From NCBI GenBank assembly GCA_963779685.1, contig CAVZZG010000001.1, positions 930,001 to 994,000 of the forward strand: 64,000 bases of DNA. Reading direction: 5' to 3'. The position numbers were made by a program, and so were the translations under genes. Shown here one piece after another: positions 25,390 to 32,164 of this stretch (positions are counted from its first letter, which is position 1; each line of letters starts with the position of its first letter). The notes beneath the pieces are model-generated. The model saw nothing but the letters and a program-made list of their open reading frames with translations. It ran no database searches and was not told the origin of the DNA. The stretch comes from CAVZZG01 sp963779685. GTDB lineage: Bacteria; Actinomycetota; Thermoleophilia; Gaiellales; F1-60-MAGs149.

Positions 25390-25734
25390 CTATTGCCGGG
25401 GCTTGAAGGCACCGGGCTGGCAGCCAACGCCCACCCAGGCCAGGCCCTCGTTCCCCGCCACCATCTGGCGGCGGGCGTCGGGTGAGCAGAACACGTACAT
25501 GCCGGGGTGCAGGGCGACCTCGGCGCCATCGACCTTGATGGTCCCGCTGCCGCGGATGACGATGTACACCTCTTCCTGCCCGTCCGCGACGTGATCGTGC
25601 TCCGGGCCCGACGCATCGGGCGGCATCTCGAGCTCGTTGATCCCGAACGCCGACACTCCCAGCGGCTCGCGCAGTGGCTTGAAGACGCCGTGACGCGCCT
25701 CGATCGTTGCTGCATCGACGACCTCGTATGCCAT
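25390..25734 (-). CDS. Small cupin-domain protein
   Basis: 114 aa, single cupin barrel. Motif 1 is GPEHDHVADGQEEVYIVIRGSG (His, His and Glu metal ligands) and motif 2 PGMYVFCSPDARRQM, where the usual last His is replaced by Arg. Could bind a sugar or oxo-acid, or act as an isomerase. ATG preceded by AAGGGG. Located between transketolase and the PLP gene in one operon, so likely acts on a pathway intermediate. Confidence 0.8.
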   Translation of the reverse strand: MAYEVVDAATIEARHGVFKPLREPLGVSAFGINELEMPPDASGPEHDHVADGQEEVYIVIRGSGTIKVDGAEVALHPGMYVFCSPDARRQMVAGNEGLAWVGVGCQPGAFKPRQ

Positions 25735-25794
25735 GTCGGACCCCTTTCGGGAGCGGATTGCGCGGTGCCCGGGCGAGCGTAGCGCGATATCCGC

Positions 25795-26679
25795 TCAGGC
25801 GCCCGCTCCGGTGAACGCCGCGAGTTCCGCAGCGATGCCGGCCGCGTCGAGCCGGTGCGCGCGCCGGTGCTCGGAGCCGTTGCCGTACCGGTGCAACTCG
25901 GGGTCGGCGACGCCCAGGCAGCGCAGGCGGCGCGGGCGTTCGAAGGGGATCTGCGACCCGCTGGTGCCGCGGGCGTACGGCTCCACCAGCAGGATGTCGC
26001 CCGCGCCGACCGCGGCAACCTCGTCGATGGGGAACGGGCGCACGGTCGCGACGTAGGCCACGGCGACGTCGTGGTCGGCGGCCGCGGCCAGCACGGCTGC
26101 GAGCGTCGGCCCGATGGCGATCACGAGGGGGCGGCCGGGGGCTGCCGTGCGGACCAGCTGAAACGGCGTGCGGGCCTCGCCGTTCACCTCGTCGGAGAGC
26201 CGGATGTAGACGGTGCCGGCGGCCGCGATCGCCGCCCGCAGCAGCCGTTCCACCTCGTCCGCATGACCCGGCACGTGGATCGTGACGCCGGGTAGCGTTG
26301 CCAGCAGCGCGACGTCGCCGGGCGCCTGGTGGGTACGCCCCTCCTCGGCCGCGTCGTACGAGGCCCCGGTCGAGACGACCACCGCGCCGCCGGCCGACTG
26401 GTGCACGAGGTCGAGCTTGATCTGCTCGAAGGCCCGCTCGACGAGGAACGGCGCGTACGAGTGCACCACCGGTCGCAGGCCCTCGAGCGCCATGCCTCCG
26501 GCAACGCCGACCATGAGCGCCTCGCGGATGCCGACGTTCACGACCCGCGCTGGGTGGCGGGCAGCGGCTTCGTCGAGCCGGGTCGCGCCGATATCGGCCA
26601 GCACGAGCGCGAGCCTCGGGTCAGCGTCGAGCATCTCGGACAGAACGTCCGAGAAGCGCTCGCGCATCGAGTCGCTCAT
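25795..26679 (-). CDS. Transketolase, C-terminal (pyrimidine-binding) subunit
   Basis: 294 aa. Contains VNVGIREALMVGVAGGMALEG (the Glu that activates thiamine is in IREA), then GASYDAAEEGRTHQAPGDVALL, PGHADEVERLL, and a C-terminal Rossmann-like domain. Together with the next gene it forms the split transketolase found in catabolic and secondary-metabolite loci rather than the one-piece pentose-phosphate enzyme. Overlaps the N-terminal subunit gene by 4 nt (ATGA). Confidence 0.9.
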   Translation of the reverse strand: MSDSMRERFSDVLSEMLDADPRLALVLADIGATRLDEAAARHPARVVNVGIREALMVGVAGGMALEGLRPVVHSYAPFLVERAFEQIKLDLVHQSAGGAVVVSTGASYDAAEEGRTHQAPGDVALLATLPGVTIHVPGHADEVERLLRAAIAAAGTVYIRLSDEVNGEARTPFQLVRTAAPGRPLVIAIGPTLAAVLAAAADHDVAVAYVATVRPFPIDEVAAVGAGDILLVEPYARGTSGSQIPFERPRRLRCLGVADPELHRYGNGSEHRRAHRLDAAGIAAELAAFTGAGA

Positions 26680-27350
26680 CGCACCACCGCCACGACGGCC
26701 GACGGCCGCGCCGGGTCGGTCACGCTCAGCGCTGCGGCCAACTCGTCGGCGTCCCGGCCATCGACGGTGGCGACCCGCCAGCCCTCCACCGCGAATCGCG
26801 CGGCGATCCCGCCCGGCCAGCCGTGGGTGGCAGAGTCGTTGTCGACCACCACGGCGGTGAGCGCGCAGAGCCCAGCCCGCGCGGCGAAGGCGATCGCCTC
26901 GTGGTTGGAGCCCTCGTCCAGCTCGCCGTCGCCGAGCAGGCAGACCACCCGCGGCCCGCTCGCGCCCTGCGCCCGCAGACCGAGCGCCATGCCGACCGCG
27001 AGCGGCAGGCCGTGGCCGAGCGAGCCGGACGAGATCTCGACGCCCGGCACGAGGGTGCGATCCGGGTGGAACCCGAGCGGCGAGTCGAACGCGCCGAAGC
27101 GATCGAGCCACGCCATCGGAAAGAAGCCGCGGGCCGCGAGCACGGCGTAGTACGCCTGGGGCCCGTGTCCCTTGGAGAGAAGGAAGCGGTCGCGTCCGGG
27201 GCCGTCGGGCGCACCCGGATCGACCCGCAGGATCCGTTCGTAGAGCACGCGGATGACCGGCAGCGTCGAGAACGCGCTCGGCTCGTGCTTGGAGTCGCCG
27301 TCGATCCGCGCGAGGGCCAGCAGCACCGGGTCGTCGCTCGCATCGATCAT
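26676..27350 (-). CDS. Transketolase, N-terminal (TPP-diphosphate-binding) subunit
   Basis: 224 aa. SKGHGPQAYYAVLA, SSGSLGHGLPLAVGMA and the TPP/Mg motif LGDGELDEGSNHEA with VVVDNDSATHGWPG. Transfers a two-carbon unit between a ketose-type donor and an aldehyde. First gene of the operon reading to 21022; its ATG lies only 6 nt after a TAGGCT -10 box in a SoxR-type promoter shared with soxR. Confidence 0.9.
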   Translation of the reverse strand: MIDASDDPVLLALARIDGDSKHEPSAFSTLPVIRVLYERILRVDPGAPDGPGRDRFLLSKGHGPQAYYAVLAARGFFPMAWLDRFGAFDSPLGFHPDRTLVPGVEISSGSLGHGLPLAVGMALGLRAQGASGPRVVCLLGDGELDEGSNHEAIAFAARAGLCALTAVVVDNDSATHGWPGGIAARFAVEGWRVATVDGRDADELAAALSVTDPARPSAVVAVVR

Positions 27351-27356
27351 GGGGTC

Positions 27357-27387
27357 AGCCTACAAGTTGAAGTACACTTCAAGTCAA
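27357..27387 (-). promoter_or_regulatory. SoxR/MerR-type promoter with 19-bp spacer for the transketolase operon
   Basis: Minus strand: -35 TTGACT (27387-27382), 19-bp spacer, -10 TAGGCT (27362-27357), then 6 nt and the ATG at 27350. The spacer contains the inverted repeat TTGAAGT-AC-ACTTCAA (27367-27382). A 19-bp spacer with a dyad inside is the hallmark of promoters activated by DNA untwisting by MerR-family proteins such as SoxR, whose gene starts at 27388 in the opposite direction. Binding here would also cover the soxR start region, suggesting autoregulation. Confidence 0.75.
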
Positions 27388-27840
27388 GTGGACGAGCTGA
27401 CCATCGGCGAACTGTCGGTCAGAAGCGGCGTTGCCACCTCTGCGCTCCGGTTCTACGAGCGCGAGGGCCTGATCGCCTCGCGGCGGACCGACGGCAACCA
27501 GCGCCGCTACGCCCGGCCCGTGCTCCGGCGCGTGGCCCTGATCCAGGCAGGAAGCGCTGCCGGCATTCCCCTCGCCCGGATCGCCGCGGCCCTCGCGACC
27601 CTGCCGCACGACCGCACGCCCACCCGCCGCGACTGGCAGCGCCTCTCGCGCGTGTGGCGGGCAGACCTCGAGGCGCGGATCGGCGAGCTCGAGCGCCTGC
27701 GCGACGATCTGGACGGGTGCATCGGGTGCGGCTGCCTGTCGCTGCGATCGTGCCGCCTCTTCAATCCCGGCGATCGGCTGGCGCTGGAGGGCGCCGGGCC
27801 ACGGATCCTCACGTCGCGCACCCGCGGAAGTCGATCATGA
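27388..27840 (+). CDS. soxR: Redox-sensing MerR-family activator SoxR
   Basis: 150 aa. MerR winged helix LTIGELSVRSGVATSALRFY with the EREGLI wing, long dimerisation helix DWQRLSRVWRADLEARIGEL, and the SoxR-only cysteine cluster GCIGCGCLSLRSC (C-x2-C-x-C-x5-C) that ligates a [2Fe-2S] centre, followed by NPGD. Senses redox-active compounds or superoxide. GTG at 27388 abuts the divergent promoter of the transketolase operon; no soxS is present, as in other actinobacteria. The HpaI-type aldolase gene starts 7 nt after its stop. Confidence 0.93.
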   Translation: MDELTIGELSVRSGVATSALRFYEREGLIASRRTDGNQRRYARPVLRRVALIQAGSAAGIPLARIAAALATLPHDRTPTRRDWQRLSRVWRADLEARIGELERLRDDLDGCIGCGCLSLRSCRLFNPGDRLALEGAGPRILTSRTRGSRS

Positions 27841-27847
27841 TGCCGGC

Positions 27848-28636
27848 ATGCGCCAGAACGAGCTGAAACGGAGCCTCGCCGCGGGTGGGCGCGGCATCAA
27901 CGGGTGGGTCGCGATCCCGAACGCCTACGCGGTCGAGCAGTACGCTGCTCAGGGGTTCGACAGCGTAACCGTCGACCTGCAGCACGGCGCTGCCGATGTC
28001 GGCGGCCTCGTCCCGCTCCTGCAGGCGATCGCCCTGAGCGGCGCCACGGCGATGGTGCGAGTGCCGTGGAACAACCCCGCCGACATCATGCGCGTGCTCG
28101 ACGCCGGCGCCTACGGCGTCATCTGCCCCATGGTCAACACGCCCGAGCAGGCGCGAGAGTTCGTCGCCGCCGGGCGCTACCCCCCGCTGGGGAGCCGGAG
28201 CGCCGGCCCGTTCCGCGCGGCGCACGCCGCCGGCTCCGACTACGTATCGTGCGCCAACGACGAGATCCTGCTGCTGGCGATGATCGAGACGCGCGAGGCC
28301 GTGACGAACCTGGACGCGATTCTCGCCGTCGAGGGCCTGGACGGCGTCTACGTCGGGCCGAACGATCTCTCGCTCAGCCTGGGCAAGCCGGGGTCGCTCG
28401 CACCGGAGGATGCCGAGGTGCTCGCGGCCATGGCCGCGATCGCGGCCGGCGCGCGGGGGAGAGGGTTGATCGCGGGCGTGCACACCGACGGGCCGGCCAC
28501 GGCCATGCGCCGGTATGCGGAGGGCTTCCACTTCTGCTCGCTCCTGAACGACGTCCGGCTGCTGGTCGACGGCGCCCGGCGGATGGTCGCCGAGCTGCGC
28601 GGCGCCGGGCCCGTCGAGACCTCGAAGACCTACTAG
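27848..28636 (+). CDS. HpcH/HpaI-family aldolase
   Basis: 262 aa. Class II pyruvate aldolase of the HpaI type: FDSVTVDLQHGAAD (general-base His), MVRVPWNNPADIMRVLDAGA with VICPMVNT, SAGPFRA, and the metal ligands in LAMIETREAV (Glu) and GLDGVYVGPNDLSLSLG (Asp). Cleaves a 4-hydroxy-2-oxo diacid or similar to pyruvate (or oxaloacetate) plus aldehyde. Seven nt after soxR and in the same direction, so it probably belongs to the SoxR-linked catabolic set. Confidence 0.9.
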   Translation: MRQNELKRSLAAGGRGINGWVAIPNAYAVEQYAAQGFDSVTVDLQHGAADVGGLVPLLQAIALSGATAMVRVPWNNPADIMRVLDAGAYGVICPMVNTPEQAREFVAAGRYPPLGSRSAGPFRAAHAAGSDYVSCANDEILLLAMIETREAVTNLDAILAVEGLDGVYVGPNDLSLSLGKPGSLAPEDAEVLAAMAAIAAGARGRGLIAGVHTDGPATAMRRYAEGFHFCSLLNDVRLLVDGARRMVAELRGAGPVETSKTY

Positions 28637-28819
28637 TGGCCCGAGTCGTAAGTTCGCCGGCATTCCCGGTGCTGCGGAGCGGCGCCTGGAACCCCCCGGC
28701 GGAGCCGGTGGGCTTCGTCGCGGGCCCTCGGACAGGCCACCAGCCTGCCTCTCGGGCCTGCTTCTTGCCAGGCTTGCTCCTCGCGCCGACCTGCCGACGA
28801 ACTCCGGACTCGGGACACT
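28635..28819. repeat. 185-bp non-coding element with terminal inverted repeats
   Basis: Left end AGTGGCCCGAGTC at 28635-28647 with AGTTCG at 28651-28656; the right end is the reverse complement, CGAACT at 28798-28803 with GACTCGGGACACT at 28807-28819. The 28-nt arms (28635-28662 and 28792-28819) match at 23 positions. The interior has further partial dyads (GGCCCTCGGACAGGC against GCCTGCCTCTCGGGCC). It fills the gap between the aldolase and dehydrogenase genes, starting two bases before the aldolase stop ends. No ORF and no target-site duplication were identified. MITE-like by structure only. Confidence 0.55.
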
Positions 28820-28825
28820 AGGCTC

Positions 28826-29785
28826 ATGGCGGAGGTGCCGATCGTCGTGACCTGGCCGGGGTTCCCGGGCAGCGCCGGCAGTGCCCTGCTGGACGCGGCC
28901 GGGGTCGGGTACCGGATGGAGCCGAAGCTCGGCGAGCGGACGACGGCCGAGATGGTGCGGGTAGTGGGAGGCGCCACGGCGGTGATCGCGAGCACCGATC
29001 CGTTCGACGCCGCGGTGTTCGCCGCCTGCCCGCGGCTGCGGCTGGTGGCGCGGGTCGGCGTGGGCTTCGACGCCATCGACGTCGAGGCCGCCACCGCCGC
29101 GGGTGTTGCCGTGACGACCACGCCCGGCGCGAACTCGAGCAGCGTTGCCGACCACACCCTCGGTCTGATGCTGGCGGTGATCCGCCGGATCGCTGCTCAC
29201 GATGCCGCCATCCGGCGCGGCGCATGGCCTCGCGACGCCGCGGACGTTCCCGGCGAGCTGACGGGGCGCACGGTCGGCCTCGTCGGGTACGGCGCGATCG
29301 GGCGCCTCGTCGGCCGGCGCCTGGCAGCGTTCGACGTGGAACTGCTCGCGCACGATCCGGCGTATACCGGCGGCGACCTGGCCGCGCCGACGGGTTTCGC
29401 GGATCTGCTGGAGCGCTCCACCGTGGTGTCGCTGCACGCGCCGCTGGTGGCAGCGACGCGCCATCTGATCGGCGCCGCCGAGCTGCGCCGCATGCGCGGC
29501 GATGCGATTCTCATCAACGCCGCTCGCGGTGGGCTCGTCGACGAGGTCGCACTCGTGGATGCGCTCGTTGCCGGCCGGATCGCGGGCGCCGGGCTCGACG
29601 TGTTCGCGGAGGAGCCGCCGCCCGCGACCCGCTTCCGCGATCTGCACAACGTCGTGCTGACACCGCACCTGGCCGGCCTCAGCGACCGCTCGCGGGCGGC
29701 CATGACCAGCATGGCGAGCGAGTCGGTGCTCGACCTGCTGGGCGGCCGGCCGCCCCGCGGGCTGCTGAACCCGGCCGCGCTCTGA
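28826..29785 (+). CDS. D-isomer-specific 2-hydroxyacid dehydrogenase
   Basis: 319 aa. Rossmann motif GLVGYGAIGRLVGRRLAAF and the catalytic Arg-Glu-His set: INAARGGLVDEVAL (Arg), LDVFAEEPP (Glu), LTPHLAGLS (His). NAD-dependent reduction of a 2-oxo acid or oxidation of a D-2-hydroxy acid; closest in pattern to phosphoglycerate/glyoxylate reductase types without an ACT domain. TAGGCT at 28819-28824 lies one base before the ATG, so either a GTG at 28835 is used or this box is coincidental. Confidence 0.88.
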   Translation: MAEVPIVVTWPGFPGSAGSALLDAAGVGYRMEPKLGERTTAEMVRVVGGATAVIASTDPFDAAVFAACPRLRLVARVGVGFDAIDVEAATAAGVAVTTTPGANSSSVADHTLGLMLAVIRRIAAHDAAIRRGAWPRDAADVPGELTGRTVGLVGYGAIGRLVGRRLAAFDVELLAHDPAYTGGDLAAPTGFADLLERSTVVSLHAPLVAATRHLIGAAELRRMRGDAILINAARGGLVDEVALVDALVAGRIAGAGLDVFAEEPPPATRFRDLHNVVLTPHLAGLSDRSRAAMTSMASESVLDLLGGRPPRGLLNPAAL

Positions 29786-29822
29786 CGTTCTTCGGGTGCG
29801 GCGGCTTCGAACCTGCCACGAC

Positions 29823-29864
29823 TTGACACGTGACCATATGGTCACCTATCATGCGTCACGTGAC
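29823..29864 (+). promoter_or_regulatory. arsR-type promoter with overlapping palindromic operator, leaderless start
   Basis: TTGACA (29823-29828), 18-bp spacer, TATCAT (29847-29852), 7 nt, then GTG at 29860. The spacer contains the perfect 16-bp palindrome GTGACCATATGGTCAC (29830-29845), and a second palindrome GTCACGTGAC (29855-29864) spans the start codon. Both share GTGAC half-sites, as expected for autoregulation by the ArsR-family protein encoded immediately downstream. Confidence 0.8.
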
Positions 29865-30180
29865 CGACGACGACCTCGTCTTCCGCGCCCTCGCCGATCC
29901 CACCCGGCGACTGCTCCTCGACCGCCTCAACGTGGACGACGGGCAGTCGCTCACCGAGCTGCAGGCCGAGCTGGAGATGACGCGCTTCGGGGTGATGAAG
30001 CACCTGCGGCTGCTCGAGGAGGCCGGGCTCGTCGTCACGCGCAGGTCGGGCCGGGAGAAGCTCCACTTCCTGAATCCGGTGCCGATCCGCCTGATCCACG
30101 ACCGGTGGATCGACAAGTTCACCGAGCGCCGCGTCTCGGCGCTCGCAGACCTCAAGACACGACTGGAGGACACCGCATGA
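29860..30180 (+). CDS. ArsR-family winged-helix regulator (SRPBCC-linked type)
   Basis: 106 aa. FRALADPTRRLLLDRLN and the recognition helix region TRFGVMKHLRLLEEAGLV are those of the ArsR subgroup paired with AHSA1/SRPBCC proteins; the metal-binding CxC of arsenic sensors is absent. Start GTG at 29860 is fixed by the promoter 7 nt upstream. Ends in an ATGA overlap with the SRPBCC gene. Probably represses its own two-gene operon through the palindromes in the promoter. Confidence 0.88.
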   Translation: MTDDDLVFRALADPTRRLLLDRLNVDDGQSLTELQAELEMTRFGVMKHLRLLEEAGLVVTRRSGREKLHFLNPVPIRLIHDRWIDKFTERRVSALADLKTRLEDTA

Positions 30181-30675
30181 CGACGACCGCCACCACGACT
30201 CAGGTCTTCAGGGTGCACATCAGGGCGACCCCGGAGGCGATCTGGGAAGCCATCACCAGCTCCGAATGGGCGGCCCGCTACGGCTACCGCACACCGGTCG
30301 AGTTCGACCTCCGGCCGGGCGGCGCGCACCGCGCGCTCGCCAACGAGGGGATGAAGGTCCTATGGCTCGCCCGACGTCGTCGTCGAGGGCGAGGTCATCG
30401 AGAGCGACCCGCCCAACCGGCTGACGCTGACCTGGCGCATGCTGTTCGAGGAGGCGATGGCCGCCGAGCCGTACACCCGTCTCACCTACGAGATCGAGCC
30501 CGGCGAGATGCCGGGCGTGACGCGGCTGACCGTGGTTCACGACGTCACCGACGCCCCGATCCACGCGTCGCTGATCGGCGGCGACATCGTGCAGGCCGGC
30601 GGCGGGTGGCCGTTCATCCTCAGCGACCTCAAGTCGCTGCTCGAGACGGGCACCGCGCTCTCCGGCGGAGCCTGA
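30177..30675 (+). pseudogene. SRPBCC/AHSA1-family protein, reading frame broken by one base
   Basis: N-terminal part (from 30177) reads QVFRVHIRATPEAIWEAI and PVEFDLRPGG; the family continuation GSPDVVVEGEVIESDPPNRL and TLTWRMLFEE lies in the next frame and runs to the TGA at 30675. One extra base within 30355-30363 (AAGGTCCTA) accounts for the break; removing it gives 165 aa, the normal family length. START-like ligand-binding fold. Downstream coding is intact, so a consensus error is more likely than decay. Co-transcribed with the ArsR gene. Confidence 0.75.
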
Positions 30676-30676
30676 T

Positions 30677-31210
30677 TCAGGACGCGAGGCCGCGCACGAC
30701 GGCGATGAGATCCTCGGGCGGGACGCGGTCGGCCGCGTCTCGCCCGAGGTGCAGGAGGACGATCCGGCCCTGGCGGTCGATGACGAGGTCCGCGCCGAGC
30801 TGCAGCGCGTCGTCGCCGGGCGCGAGCGCCAGTGCCTCGCGGGCGCGGACGGCTCTGAGGCCGGCCGAGAGGACGCGCGGACGCACCACCCAGAACGGCA
30901 CCGGCCGCCGAGCACCGAGCGCCCGGTACAGCGTGCGATCGGGGTCGGCGAGGACCAGCGCGGCCCTCAGGCCGAGCTCGTCGCGCCACGCTCCGGCGCG
31001 GGCGCTGGACTGCGGGGTGACGACGACCACGCCGGCGCCGGCCGCGGTGATCTCCGGGATGGCCCCCGCGACACGGCGGAGGTAGGAGCGGCACACGCTT
31101 CAGCCGGGGTGGCGCGCGAGGTACAGGACCGCCGGGTGCCCGTGCAGGTCGCGGTCGCTGACGGTACGCCCGTCCGCGTCCTGGAGCTCGAACGCGGGGA
31201 AGGGCTGCAC
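30677..31210 (-). CDS. Candidate selenoprotein: AhpC/TSA-like thiol redox protein with UxxC motif (in-frame TGA at 31100-31102)
   Basis: 177 aa if TGA at codon 37 is read as selenocysteine. GTG at 31210 sits 7 nt after TAGACT (leaderless pattern). Upstream of the TGA: FPAFELQDADGRTVSDRDL and PAVLYLARHPG; downstream: SVCRSYLRR, GVVVVTPQS, DPDRTLYRALG and LVIDRQGRIVLLHLG. This is the thioredoxin fold of AhpC/TSA-like (peroxiredoxin-like 2/SelL-related) proteins, whose redox site is CxxC; here it is TGA-S-V-C. A 7-bp stem CCUCCGC/GCGGGGG with loop CGUGUC lies 17 nt after the TGA. Frame is preserved across the TGA. Alternatives: a base-substitution error, or a shorter protein starting at 31096. 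Confidence 0.6.
31063..31102 (-). promoter_or_regulatory. SECIS-like hairpin following the in-frame UGA
   Basis: Minus strand: UGA at 31102-31100, 17 nt, stem CCUCCGC (31082-31076), 6-nt loop CGUGUC (31075-31070), stem GCGGGGG (31069-31063); seven pairs including one U-G. Bacterial SECIS elements are hairpins just downstream of UGA with a G in the first two loop positions; here G is second. Hand-folded only; in GC-rich DNA such stems also arise by chance. Confidence 0.4.
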
Positions 31211-31217
31211 GGCGGGC

Positions 31218-31235
31218 AGTCTACCGGGCTAGACT
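31218..31235. promoter_or_regulatory. Divergent -10 boxes forming an AGTCTA-N6-TAGACT dyad
   Basis: TAGACT on the minus strand (31223-31218) serves the redox-protein gene with a 7-nt gap to its GTG. TAGACT on the plus strand (31230-31235) faces the hydrolase gene, which starts 32 nt further at 31268. The two hexamers are an exact inverted repeat separated by 6 nt, so the two polymerases could not bind simultaneously. Confidence 0.5.
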
Positions 31236-31267
31236 CACCGGCCGGGAGCCGAGTGGAGGGCAGCTGG

Positions 31268-32161
31268 GTGAGTGAAGGCACGATGCAGTGGCGGGGCCTC
31301 GAGACGTGGTACCGGATCGTCGGCGACATCACGCCCGGCAGCGGCAAGACCCCGGTCGTGATCCTCCACGGAGGCCCGGGCGCCGCCCACGACTACTGCG
31401 AGCCGATCGCCGATCTCAGCCGCTCGGGCCGCGCATGCGTGCTGTACGACCAGGTCGGGTGCGGGCGCAGCATGCACCGGCCCGATGCTCCGGCGGAGTT
31501 CTGGACGGTGCAGCTCTTCAAGGACGAGCTGAGCGAGCTGACGCGCCACCTCGGCATCGCGGAGCGCTTCTTCGTGGTGGGCCAGTCCTGGGGCGGCATG
31601 CTCGCCATGGACTACGCGCTCGATCACCCCGCCGGCCTCGTCGCGATGGTGGTGGCGGATTCACCGTCGTCCATGGAGCTCTGGGTGGCCGAGGCCAATC
31701 GCCTGCGCGACGACCTGCCGCCCGATGTCCAGGCCACGCTCCTTCGCCACGAGGCAGCCGGGACGACCGACGACCCCGAGTACGCGGCCGCCACCGAGGT
31801 GTTCAACGACCGGCACGTCTGCCGGATACCGCAGCCGGACTGCGTACGCAGGAGCTTCGCGAGCATCGCCGCCGACCCGACCGTCTACCACACCATGAAC
31901 GGCCCGAGCGAGTTCCACTGCATCGGCTCGCTGCGGACGTGGGACATCACCCCGCGCCTCCACGAGATCACCACGCCCACGCTGCTCGTGTCCGGTCGCC
32001 ACGACGAGGCCACGCCGCTGATCGTGGGCACGATCCACGAGCGCATCCCGGAATCGCGCTGGGTCGTGTTCGAGGAGTCGAGCCACATGCCGCACGTCGA
32101 GGAGCCCGCGGCGTTCCTCGAGACGGTCGAGGCCTTCCTCGCCGAGCACGACGGCGTCTGA
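31268..32161 (+). CDS. Proline-iminopeptidase-like alpha/beta hydrolase
   Basis: 297 aa. Oxyanion motif ILHGGPGAAHDY, LYDQVGCGRS, nucleophile elbow VVGQSWGGMLA (Ser), acid SGRHDEATP (Asp) and SSHMPHVEEP (His), the S33 iminopeptidase arrangement. Removes N-terminal proline or hydrolyses small amides/esters in the cytoplasm. GTG at 31268 has GGAGGG 7 nt upstream. Neighbouring peptide-import genes fit a peptidase role. Converges on the serine hydrolase gene with 3 nt between stops. Confidence 0.88.
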   Translation: MSEGTMQWRGLETWYRIVGDITPGSGKTPVVILHGGPGAAHDYCEPIADLSRSGRACVLYDQVGCGRSMHRPDAPAEFWTVQLFKDELSELTRHLGIAERFFVVGQSWGGMLAMDYALDHPAGLVAMVVADSPSSMELWVAEANRLRDDLPPDVQATLLRHEAAGTTDDPEYAAATEVFNDRHVCRIPQPDCVRRSFASIAADPTVYHTMNGPSEFHCIGSLRTWDITPRLHEITTPTLLVSGRHDEATPLIVGTIHERIPESRWVVFEESSHMPHVEEPAAFLETVEAFLAEHDGV

Positions 32162-32164
32162 GGT

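Noticed and set aside
28819..28835. TAGGCT as leaderless promoter for the 2-hydroxyacid dehydrogenase
   Set aside because: Spacing to the ATG is 1 nt and to the next GTG 10 nt, neither matching the 6-7 nt pattern; recorded only as a possible coincidence.
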